Shown piece by piece: positions 39,236-46,903 of a stretch of 64,000 nucleotides of DNA. The notes under the pieces are model-generated. The model had not been told where the DNA came from. It made no database searches and was given only the letters and a program-made list of their open reading frames with translations. The stretch is from JBEVNR01 sp040507985. Lineage in GTDB: Bacteria; Pseudomonadota; Alphaproteobacteria; Rickettsiales; UBA6187. The translations under genes and the position numbers were made by a program. Positions within the stretch are counted from its first letter, which is position 1. Every line of letters starts with the position of its first letter. The stretch lies in NCBI GenBank assembly GCA_040507985.1, contig JBEVNR010000012.1, positions 1 through 64,000 on the forward strand, read 5' to 3'.

Positions 39236-41608
39236 CTAAAATCGCAGCAATTGCAGCAACTTGCCGATGCGCGAGTTGACTTGCGCCAGAATCGCGGAGG
39301 CGGCGTCGGCCTTGACGGTTGCTTCGGTAAACTCGGTGGACTCTTTGGAATAATCCGTGTCCAACAAGGACGAACGCGCGGCGTCCGCGTTTTGGATGGA
39401 CGATTCGTTGTTGGCGATGGCGGAGTCGAAGGACGACGTCGCCGCGTCTACGTCGGAGATCAGCGAAATCACCTTGTTGATCGCGTTGTTCAGCACGTCG
39501 CCGGCCTTTTTTGCGCCGTCCAGCGTGCCGATGTTGAGCGATTGGGTGACGCTGCCGCTGTCCTTGTACAAATCGCTCGTCGTGGCGCCGCCGATGGACA
39601 CGCCGATCGCGTCGCTGGACGCGCTGCCCACTTGGAACGATAGCGAGTTATTGGAGGCCACGCCGAACAAGTTGTTTAGCGTCGTGGCGAAATTGGACGC
39701 CGCCGTGTCGGTCGAAAGGTCGATCGAGGTGGTGTTCACGCCGTTCGCGCCGCCCGCTCCGGCCAATTCAAGGATAATTTGCTTGCCGTCGCCTTCGGTG
39801 GACGAGTTCAGCACGATCTGCACCCGGTCCGCCGAGTTGATCGTAATGTTCTTGTTGCTCGTGCTAAAGCTCGATCCGTTAGCGCCCACGACGCTTAAAC
39901 CCAAGTCGCTGTTCAGCGAGGCGGTGCCGGCCGAGGTGCTGTCGGACAAGTCCGCCGTGTACGTCACGCCGTTAACGGTCGTACTCAGTTTAAACGTGTC
40001 CTTGTCGTAGCTGAACGAACCGATGCTGCCGAAGGAGCCGTCGCTGCCGAAGTTGTCGCTACGGACGCGAAGCGCGCCCGTCACGCCGCCCGACGCGCTG
40101 GTGCTATAGCCGGTCAGCCCTTCCAGAACCGTGCCGACCGCCGCTTTCAGGGAATCGTCCGTCGCGCTGACATGGTCGGCGTTGATGGCGCGCTCTTGCA
40201 CGATGCTCGCTTTGGAAAGCTGCTCGCCCAGCGCCGTCGAGGTGCTGTTAAGCGCGTTTTGTATCGTCGTCAGCGAGGCGCCGCTGCCGCCGAGCGACAC
40301 GTCGCTCGAACCGAACGTCAACTGGAAGCCGTTGTCGGTCAGGTTGCCGCTTGAATCCTTGGCGCCGTTCGCGTTAAAGAAAGTCAATGCTTGGCTTCCC
40401 CTAATCACGGTGTTCGTGCCGGTGTCCTGCAACCCGACGGAGTTCGACGTGTAGGTTTGGCCGTTGACTTCGGCGCTAAAGGTGACGCGTTTTTCCGCTC
40501 CCTCTTGCGTGACGGTCGCGCTGATGTTTTTGATTTGCCCTTCTAGTTTTGCGTCGAACGTGCTGTTGGAAGCGTTGCCCCGATTCGCGCCTTGCGTTAC
40601 CCCGCTTTCGGCGGAAACCGCCGCAATGGTGCGGGAGCTGCCCGCGATGTCCGTCGGCGTGGTGTTGCCCACCGTCGCGGTGGCGCCGGCCTCGATGCCC
40701 GTCACTTGGAAGGAAATCGTGTTGGCGGCGTCGCCGGCGTCTTTCGCGGTGACGACAAGGCTGGAGCCGACGGCTTCGTAGGTGAATTTACGGGCGTTTG
40801 CGTCGGTGCTTTGGTTTAACGCGGTGGCGGCGGCGTTTACGAACGCCACGCCGTCCGCGGCGGCGTTGCCGGCGGCGCTATAGGTAAAGGCGATGGCCGA
40901 ACCGCCCGCCACCGTAATGCTGGCGGCCTGGGTGGCGCTGCCGGCGGCGGCGTTACCGACGACGTCGATGCTAAATTGCGCGCGCGTGGTGCCAATGTTT
41001 TCTGAGGCGACGGCGCCGAAGGCGCCGATGACGTTGCCGTCCGCCTGCGCTTCGGTACTGCTGGTGTCGGCGGCAAGCGAGCTGACCAGGTTGCCGGAGG
41101 AAACGGTGCCGGCCAACCGGAATTGGTTGGTGCTGGTGAGCGAGTAATTTTCGCTGGTTTCGGCGGTTTTCGTCGAGCCGCTCGCTTTACCGGAAATCGA
41201 ACCGTTAATCAGCGCCTTGCCGTTAAAGTTGGTGTTGTTGGCGATGCGGTCTATTTCTTTGGACAACGCCTGGAACTCCTGGTTCAAGAATCCGCGTTCG
41301 TTGTCGGAGAGGGAGTCGTCGGACGCTTTCGTCGCCAGGTTTTTTTGCGACGTTAAAAGGTCCGCGATGGTTTCTAATCCGCCTTTCGCCGTGCTTAAAA
41401 GGCTTTTCGCTTGTCCGGCGTTGAGAGTGGCCGTCTTAAGGACCTCCACTTTGGTGCTAAGCACCGTACCGACGGAGAAATCCGCCACGTTGGCGTTCTG
41501 GCGCTTGCCGGTAACGAGGTTGGATACGGATTCGGACACGGCCGAAGAGGCGCGGTTAATGTTTGCCTGCGCTATCTTCGAGTCCGAGCTACTAATGGAA
41601 ACTGGCAT
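39236..41608 (-). CDS. fliC: Flagellin, large (790 residues)
   Basis: The subunit of the flagellar filament, exported by the flagellar type III system. The conserved N-terminal D0/D1 region (INRASSAVSESVSNLVTGKR, LLSTAKGGLETIADLLTSQ, RIANNTNFNGKALING) and C-terminal D1/D0 region (VDAATSSFDSAIANNESSIQ, KADAASAILAQVNSRIGKLL) are both present. Between them lies a variable part of about 500 residues, rich in Ser, Thr, Ala, Gly and Asn, nearly free of Cys and Trp, which should form large surface-exposed domains. Many alphaproteobacterial flagellins are 270-400 residues, so this is unusually large. AGGAGAT precedes the ATG. No other flagellar gene is in the window. Confidence 0.9.
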   Translation of the reverse strand: MPVSISSSDSKIAQANINRASSAVSESVSNLVTGKRQNANVADFSVGTVLSTKVEVLKTATLNAGQAKSLLSTAKGGLETIADLLTSQKNLATKASDDSLSDNERGFLNQEFQALSKEIDRIANNTNFNGKALINGSISGKASGSTKTAETSENYSLTSTNQFRLAGTVSSGNLVSSLAADTSSTEAQADGNVIGAFGAVASENIGTTRAQFSIDVVGNAAAGSATQAASITVAGGSAIAFTYSAAGNAAADGVAFVNAAATALNQSTDANARKFTYEAVGSSLVVTAKDAGDAANTISFQVTGIEAGATATVGNTTPTDIAGSSRTIAAVSAESGVTQGANRGNASNSTFDAKLEGQIKNISATVTQEGAEKRVTFSAEVNGQTYTSNSVGLQDTGTNTVIRGSQALTFFNANGAKDSSGNLTDNGFQLTFGSSDVSLGGSGASLTTIQNALNSTSTALGEQLSKASIVQERAINADHVSATDDSLKAAVGTVLEGLTGYSTSASGGVTGALRVRSDNFGSDGSFGSIGSFSYDKDTFKLSTTVNGVTYTADLSDSTSAGTASLNSDLGLSVVGANGSSFSTSNKNITINSADRVQIVLNSSTEGDGKQIILELAGAGGANGVNTTSIDLSTDTAASNFATTLNNLFGVASNNSLSFQVGSASSDAIGVSIGGATTSDLYKDSGSVTQSLNIGTLDGAKKAGDVLNNAINKVISLISDVDAATSSFDSAIANNESSIQNADAARSSLLDTDYSKESTEFTEATVKADAASAILAQVNSRIGKLLQLLRF

Positions 41609-41667
41609 GAATATCTCCTACATGGAATAAGGGCCTGTGAGAGGTCGCGCTACTTGCGCGCCTTTTT

Positions 41668-41683
41668 TATACTTTCCAGTATA
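41668..41683 (-). promoter_or_regulatory. Inverted repeat upstream of flagellin
   Basis: TATACT (41668-41673) and AGTATA (41678-41683) are symmetric around TTCC, about 60 bases upstream of the flagellin start. It could include a -10 element or be an operator. A second GC-rich hairpin, CGCGC/GCGCG, lies at 41646-41660 within the leader. I see no clear sigma28 or sigma54 consensus. The remaining gap to the cytochrome gene is AT-rich and empty. Confidence 0.3.
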
Positions 41684-41904
41684 GGCGAGGAAGAATTAAA
41701 TAATTATGTATATTTTATTCAATTTTGAGAAAAAACATCTGCAAGGAAAGGGATTTTTGGCAAACGCGTAAAGATGAAGCAAAATTTGAACGACAATTCA
41801 TATTTCGCTTAAGAAACGAGAGCGTGCCCGGTCAAAAAAATATGGCGCGCCCAAAAAAAATTAAGTATATAGACTAAACGAACTAGACGCTAAAGCGGGT
41901 TGAT

Positions 41905-42678
41905 ATGAAAAATTTGGAAGGCAATAAAATCGTCGCGTCCGTGTTGCTCGCGACGCTCATCGCGTTGCTGTGCGGAAAGTTGGCGCATTTTTTGTATCGT
42001 CCCGTCCTTAATCCGGAGCCGCGCGGCTTCTCCGTCGCCGCCTCCGACGACGGCGCCCCCAAGGAACAAGCGAAGGAAATTCCGTTTGAAACCCTGCTGC
42101 AAAACGGTAGCGCCGACGCCGGCAAAAAAATATTCGCCAAGTGCGGCGCATGCCATAACGACGCCGAAGGCGCCGGGGCCAAAATCGGGCCCAACCTGTA
42201 CGGCGTGCTCAACCGCGACAAGGGAACCGAACCTGGCTTCGCCTATTCCGACGGCATGAAGGACAAGGGCGGCAAATGGACCTACGACGACTTGCATCAT
42301 TTCATAAAATCGCCACGCGATTTCGTCTCCGGCACGAAAATGAGCTTCGCCGGACTACGTAAGGATGAAGACATAGCCAACGTCGTTCTGTATTTGCGCA
42401 GCATGGGCGACGTCGACGTCCCGTTACCGGAAGCCCCGGTCGCCGCTCCGGACGAAAAAGCGCCTAAAGATGAAAAAGCGTCGGCGGAATCCTCCAAGCC
42501 GACCGACGCCGCCGCGAAAAAAGAAGGCGCCGAAGAAACCAAAAACGAAAAATCCTCCGAAGCCACTTCCGAAAAAGAAAAGAGCGATAAAACTTCTCCG
42601 GAGGACGAAAAAAAGCAAGAAAAGAACGCGCCTCCTTCTCCGATTAAAGGGAAGCATGAAGACGATAAAAAGGAATGA
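41905..42678 (+). CDS. Membrane-anchored class I c-type cytochrome with charged tail
   Basis: A 257-residue protein. An N-terminal anchor (IVASVLLATLIALLCGKLAHFLY) places the rest in the periplasm. The heme domain (about residues 65-175) has CGACH for covalent heme attachment, the conserved GPNLYGVLNRDKG and FAYSDGMKDKGGKW segments, and the axial Met in GTKMSFAGL, as in mitochondrial-type cytochrome c and CycM. It should carry electrons between the bc1 complex and a terminal oxidase. About 85 C-terminal residues are a low-complexity Lys/Glu/Ser/Pro tail (EKEKSDKTSPEDEKKQEK) not usual for the family. ppk1 follows after 39 bases. Confidence 0.9.
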   Translation: MKNLEGNKIVASVLLATLIALLCGKLAHFLYRPVLNPEPRGFSVAASDDGAPKEQAKEIPFETLLQNGSADAGKKIFAKCGACHNDAEGAGAKIGPNLYGVLNRDKGTEPGFAYSDGMKDKGGKWTYDDLHHFIKSPRDFVSGTKMSFAGLRKDEDIANVVLYLRSMGDVDVPLPEAPVAAPDEKAPKDEKASAESSKPTDAAAKKEGAEETKNEKSSEATSEKEKSDKTSPEDEKKQEKNAPPSPIKGKHEDDKKE

Positions 42679-42717
42679 CGCCAAGATACCGCGCCCTCCA
42701 ACACGGATTTGTTTTTT

Positions 42718-44925
42718 ATGGCAGACGCGCATGACGAAGAAAAATCCGTCCATCATCGCTATTTAAATCGCGAAACATCCCTGCTCGCCTTTAACGCGCG
42801 CGTGTTGGAAGAGGCGCAAAACCCGAACGTCCCCCTGCTTGAGCGCATAAAGTTTCTATCTATTTCCGCCGCCAATCTCGACGAATTTTACATGATTCGC
42901 GTGGCGGGATTGATGGACCAGCGCACCAACGATCCGGAGAGGCGCGGACTTGACGGCAGAAACGCCGAAGAGCAATTGGCGCTGGTGCGCGAGCGCGCGG
43001 GACAATTATTCGACGCGCATCAACAATGTTGGCGCGCGCTCCAAGCGGCGCTGGCGGAGGAAGGCTATCGCGTTTGCCGCCCGGACGCATTAACCCCGCA
43101 TTGCCTAAGCGTGCTGGAATCGTATTTTGACGCCTGTTTGTTCGCCGCCTTGTCGCCGATTATCGTCGACGCCGCACATCCGTTGCCTTTTCTGCCAAAC
43201 TTAGGGTTAACCGCCGTCGTGGGGCTGGAAAGCGACGGCGACATTGAAGCGTTGCCGTTCATCCATCGCTACGGGCGCTCCGCCCATGCCGTTATCATTC
43301 TTCCCGGAAAAATCGACCGCTTCGTCGACCTTCCCCCGATAGAGGGCGAAAAAAAGCGTTTCGTCAAAGTGGAGGACGTGATTCGGTTGTTTATCCACAA
43401 ATTGTTTCCCAACCGCCGCATCGCGGCGTTCGGCGTCATTCACGTGACGCGCGACAGCGATCTAGAGATAGAGGAAGACGCCGAAGATTTAATGCGCCAT
43501 TTTGAAAGCGCGGTGAAGCAACGTCGGCGCGGCAGGATCATTCGCCTGCAATCCAGCGACGACCTGCCGGAAGACGCGCTGAAATTCGTGCTCGACGCGC
43601 TGGAGCGCCACGACGCCACGTGCGTGAGCGGGGCCATGGCGTGCCTACCCCACGTCGCCGAGCTGTGCGCGCGCATATCGGATGAGAAGCTTGCCTTTCC
43701 GCGCTATAAGCCGCGCTTTCCCGAACGGGTGTCGGATTTTGGCGGGGACTATTTTGCGGCGATACAGTCCAAGGACATGATCGTCCACCATCCTTACGAA
43801 ACGTTTGACGTGGTGGTCGATTTCTTGCGACAGGCCGCCGCCGATCCGGACGTGGTGGCCATTAAGCAAACGCTCTACCGCACCAGCAACGACTCTCCGG
43901 TAGTCAAGGCGCTCGTCGAGGCGGCGGAAGCCGGCAAGGCGGTGACGGTGGTGGTGGAGCTAAAGGCCCGGTTTGACGAGGAGGCCAACATTAAATGGGC
44001 GCGCAACCTCGAGCTGGCGGGCGCGCAAGTGGTGTTTGGTTTCGTTAACCTTAAAACCCACGCGAAATTGTCGCTCGCGGTGCGCCGAGAGGAGGGAGCC
44101 TTTAAAAGCTACGTCCATTGCGGCACGGGAAATTACCATCCCGTGACGGCAAAAATTTATTCGGACCTGTCTTTTTTTACGTGCGACGACGTGTTATGCC
44201 GTGACGTAGCCAATATTTTTAACTTCCTGACGGGCTACGCCGATTCCAACGACTTTGAAAAAATCTTCATCGCGCCGGTAAAATTGCGGGAGGCGGTCAT
44301 GCAACTGATCGACAAGGAAATGGCGTTCGCCGAAGAGGGAAAGCCCGCGACGATATGGGCGAAAATGAATTCCCTGCTCGATAAGCGCGTGATCGACAAA
44401 TTATACGAGGCGTCGGGCAAGGGGGTGAAAATCGCGCTGATCGTGCGCGGCGTCTGCGCCTTGCGGCCGGGCGTAAAGGGCTTGTCGGAAAACATTACCG
44501 TCAAAAGCATCGTCGGACGCTTTTTGGAACATTCGCGCATTTACTGTTTCGGCAACGGCGAACCCATGCCGTCCCCGGGCGCAAAAGTGTTTATCTCTTC
44601 CGCCGACTTAATGTCGCGCAACCTAAGCCGGCGCGTCGAAGCGCTTGTTCCCGTCGAAAATCCGACCGTCCACGAACAAACGCTTGGGCAAGTCATGCTC
44701 GCGAACATGCGCGACAATACGCAATCCTGGCATATGGACGCCGAAGGAAATTATCGCCGCGCCGCCCCGAAAAAAGGACAAAAGCCCTTTTCCGCCCATC
44801 TGTATTTTATGGAAAACCACAGCTTGTCCGGACGAGGGGCCTCCAACGACCGCAACCTTTCCGTCGTGACGACGTCCGATAAAAAACCCCTGCGATATAG
44901 CCTGACGGAAAAAGAAGACGCCTAA
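42718..44925 (+). CDS. ppk1: Polyphosphate kinase 1
   Basis: Makes inorganic polyphosphate from ATP, reversibly, at the membrane. The 735-residue protein has the N-terminal helical domain (YLNRETSLLAFNARVLEEA, FLSISAANLDEFYMIRVAGL), head domain, and two PLD-like catalytic domains with KTHAKLSLAVR and GRFLEHSRIYCFGNG, the segments carrying the conserved His residues, plus HCGTGNYHPVTAKIYSD. The ATG at 42718 is preferred to an upstream TTG at 42709. No exopolyphosphatase gene is adjacent. pstB, a phosphate-uptake ATPase, occurs 12 kb away on the other strand. Confidence 0.96.
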   Translation: MADAHDEEKSVHHRYLNRETSLLAFNARVLEEAQNPNVPLLERIKFLSISAANLDEFYMIRVAGLMDQRTNDPERRGLDGRNAEEQLALVRERAGQLFDAHQQCWRALQAALAEEGYRVCRPDALTPHCLSVLESYFDACLFAALSPIIVDAAHPLPFLPNLGLTAVVGLESDGDIEALPFIHRYGRSAHAVIILPGKIDRFVDLPPIEGEKKRFVKVEDVIRLFIHKLFPNRRIAAFGVIHVTRDSDLEIEEDAEDLMRHFESAVKQRRRGRIIRLQSSDDLPEDALKFVLDALERHDATCVSGAMACLPHVAELCARISDEKLAFPRYKPRFPERVSDFGGDYFAAIQSKDMIVHHPYETFDVVVDFLRQAAADPDVVAIKQTLYRTSNDSPVVKALVEAAEAGKAVTVVVELKARFDEEANIKWARNLELAGAQVVFGFVNLKTHAKLSLAVRREEGAFKSYVHCGTGNYHPVTAKIYSDLSFFTCDDVLCRDVANIFNFLTGYADSNDFEKIFIAPVKLREAVMQLIDKEMAFAEEGKPATIWAKMNSLLDKRVIDKLYEASGKGVKIALIVRGVCALRPGVKGLSENITVKSIVGRFLEHSRIYCFGNGEPMPSPGAKVFISSADLMSRNLSRRVEALVPVENPTVHEQTLGQVMLANMRDNTQSWHMDAEGNYRRAAPKKGQKPFSAHLYFMENHSLSGRGASNDRNLSVVTTSDKKPLRYSLTEKEDA

Positions 44926-44952
44926 ACATATTGCCGCCTTTTTTCCCGTAAG

Positions 44953-44989
44953 CTTAGTAGGACTTACGCAGTGCGTAAGTCCTACTAAG
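44953..44989. repeat. Perfect 18-bp palindrome between ppk1 and the small lipoprotein gene
   Basis: CTTAGTAGGACTTACGCA (44953-44970) is repeated exactly in inverse at 44972-44989 with a single central G. No T-run follows. It could be a terminator-like hairpin, a miniature transposable element remnant, or a head-to-head junction of short terminal inverted repeats. Confidence 0.85.
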
Positions 44990-45133
44990 AACTCGCCTTA
45001 CAACGACCCGATCAATGGATGTTTTTGTCCTGAACGCGCCTTATTTTTAAGTTGAGAAAACGCTAACGTTACGGTATGATGCGCGGCATTATAACTAATT
45101 TTTATCATCTCTATATTTTTTAAGGAGCCTTCG

Positions 45134-45322
45134 ATGGAATCTAAAAAACTTACCCTTGCCGCGCTTGCGGGCATGACCGCCATCTCTTTGGCCGGCTGCA
45201 AGTCCATACACGACAAGAAAGAAACCAACGCGTGTAAAACCGAAACGAAAAAAGAAGCGAATACGTGTAGCGCGAACGACGCGCATAGCTGCGCCGCTCG
45301 CGATAACAACAGCTGCAAATAG
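45134..45322 (+). CDS. Tiny Cys-rich lipoprotein, 62 residues
   Basis: MESKKLTLAALAGMTAISLAGC gives a clear lipoprotein signal (LAGC, Cys22), preceded by an AAGGAG ribosome-binding site. The mature 41 residues are hydrophilic, rich in Lys, Glu, Asn and Ala, with four further Cys at 34, 45, 53 and 61, each in the setting Asn/His-x-Cys (NAC, NTC, HSC, NSC). The nearly regular spacing suggests metal binding or disulfide links in the periplasm. I recognise no named family. A strong hairpin follows the gene, so it is probably expressed alone. Confidence 0.7.
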   Translation: MESKKLTLAALAGMTAISLAGCKSIHDKKETNACKTETKKEANTCSANDAHSCAARDNNSCK

Positions 45323-45337
45323 CTGTCTTATTTATAT

Positions 45338-45382
45338 CCCGCTTCAAGAACGGTTTTTCGTTAGAGCGTTTCTTGAAGCGGG
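45338..45382 (+). terminator. Strong hairpin after the small lipoprotein gene
   Basis: CCCGCTTCAAGAA (45338-45350) pairs exactly with TTCTTGAAGCGGG (45370-45382) around a 19-base loop. There is no T-run after it, so termination would be Rho-independent only in part; it may also stabilise the short message. Confidence 0.55.
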
Positions 45383-45439
45383 AAAATGACCTGACGTGTT
45401 TATCTACCCTTAGACGTCAATCTTTTTTTTCTCAGCGCC

Positions 45440-46903
45440 ATGCGTTTCTTTCATTCTTCCGATTCGTTTTTTCCTAAGGAAGTCTTTCGTTTGTACGACA
45501 TACGCGGAAAGACAGACGCGCAACTCACTCCCGTTTTTGCCTTTTACCTCGGTCGAGCCTTCGCCTGCCATATCGCCTCGAAGGGAGGAGTTGCTCCAAA
45601 CGAATTAACCTTATGCGTCGGCAGGGATTGCCGCCTGTCTTCGCCGGAGCTGGAAGAAGCGCTGGCGTCGGGCATGGCGCATGAAGGAGTAAACGTGATT
45701 CGCGTCGGATTGTTGCCGACGCCGGCCCTGTATTTTTCCGTGAAGCGTTACAAAGCGGACGGCGGCATAATGGTCACGGGTTCGCATAATCCGAAAAATG
45801 ACAACGGATTTAAGTGCATGGACGCCCATTTGGCCCTGCACGGCCCCGCGATTCTGGACCTATGCGACCGCATGGAGGCCATGAAAAAACAAGACGGCGA
45901 TGCGCCGATTGTCGTTCCGTCGGCGCCCACATGTTTTCGCGACGTGTCGGGCGACTATGTCGACCGCATACTTTCCGTTGCTTCTTATCCCCGCACGTTG
46001 GCGGAAAGTCGCGTAAAAGCCGCGTGGGACCCGGGAAACGGCGCGGCCGGAGACATGCTTCACCAATTAATTTCGCGCCTTCCCGGCGAGCATATTCTCA
46101 TAAACGCGGCGCCCGACGGCAATTTTCCGGCGCACCATCCCGACCCGAGCGACCCTCAGAATATGCTCCAGTTGCAAGAGGCGGTGCGCGCCGAGGGGTG
46201 CGACGTGGGTTTCGCCTTCGACGGAGACGGCGATCGACTGGGCGTCGTCGACGGAAGGGGCGAGCCTTTATCAAGCGACGCGCTTGGGTTTACGTTCGCC
46301 CGCGATTGCGTCGAGAAATTCCCCGAGGCGCTGTGCGTGTTCGACGTAAAAACCTCCGGACAAACCTTCTCGGCGATCGAACGCGTCGGCGGCAGAACGC
46401 TGATGGGCAAAACCGGGCATTCGCTCATGAAGGAAAAAATGAAGCTTTCCGGCGCCATCTTTGGCGCGGAGGCAAGCGGCCACTTGTTTTTCGCCGAACA
46501 TGACGGTTTTGACGACGCGATTTTCGCCGCCGTCCGTTTTCTCGACGTGATGCACCGTCGCGGGGAAAGCGCCGAAATGCTAGGCGCCTCGTTACCGCGC
46601 GGAAGCCGAACGCCCGAATGGCGTCTGGACGTAGGGGAGAAAGAAAAATGGCGCTTGCTTGACGGCTTGAAAAATGCGTTGCGATTGCGTAGCGAAGCGT
46701 TTAACGACTTAGACGGCATTCGGGTGGACGACGAAGAGGGATGGTGGGTGGCCCGCGCGTCGAACACCCAGCCGGCCGTGGTGGTCATGGCGGAAGGCAG
46801 GGACGAAGCGGCCCTGCGGCGGCGCGTGGAATATATCGACGCGCTTTGCCGGGAGGCCGGATTTTCTTTCCCCCTTTTTAAAACCGGCGCTATTTCCGCT
46901 TAG
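45440..46903 (+). CDS. Phosphomannomutase/phosphoglucomutase
   Basis: Interconverts hexose 1- and 6-phosphates, feeding sugar nucleotides for surface polysaccharides. The 487-residue protein has the alpha-D-phosphohexomutase order: FRLYDIRGKTDAQLTP at the start, the phosphoserine loop MVTGSHNPKNDNGFKC near residue 113, the metal loop FAFDGDGDRLGVVDG near 258, the sugar-binding GAEASGHLFFAEHD near 345 and the phosphate-binding RASNTQPAVVVMAEG near 445. It belongs to the AlgC/ManB-type group. Its last bases overlap the 3' end of the convergent tamA gene by four. Confidence 0.93.
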   Translation: MRFFHSSDSFFPKEVFRLYDIRGKTDAQLTPVFAFYLGRAFACHIASKGGVAPNELTLCVGRDCRLSSPELEEALASGMAHEGVNVIRVGLLPTPALYFSVKRYKADGGIMVTGSHNPKNDNGFKCMDAHLALHGPAILDLCDRMEAMKKQDGDAPIVVPSAPTCFRDVSGDYVDRILSVASYPRTLAESRVKAAWDPGNGAAGDMLHQLISRLPGEHILINAAPDGNFPAHHPDPSDPQNMLQLQEAVRAEGCDVGFAFDGDGDRLGVVDGRGEPLSSDALGFTFARDCVEKFPEALCVFDVKTSGQTFSAIERVGGRTLMGKTGHSLMKEKMKLSGAIFGAEASGHLFFAEHDGFDDAIFAAVRFLDVMHRRGESAEMLGASLPRGSRTPEWRLDVGEKEKWRLLDGLKNALRLRSEAFNDLDGIRVDDEEGWWVARASNTQPAVVVMAEGRDEAALRRRVEYIDALCREAGFSFPLFKTGAISA

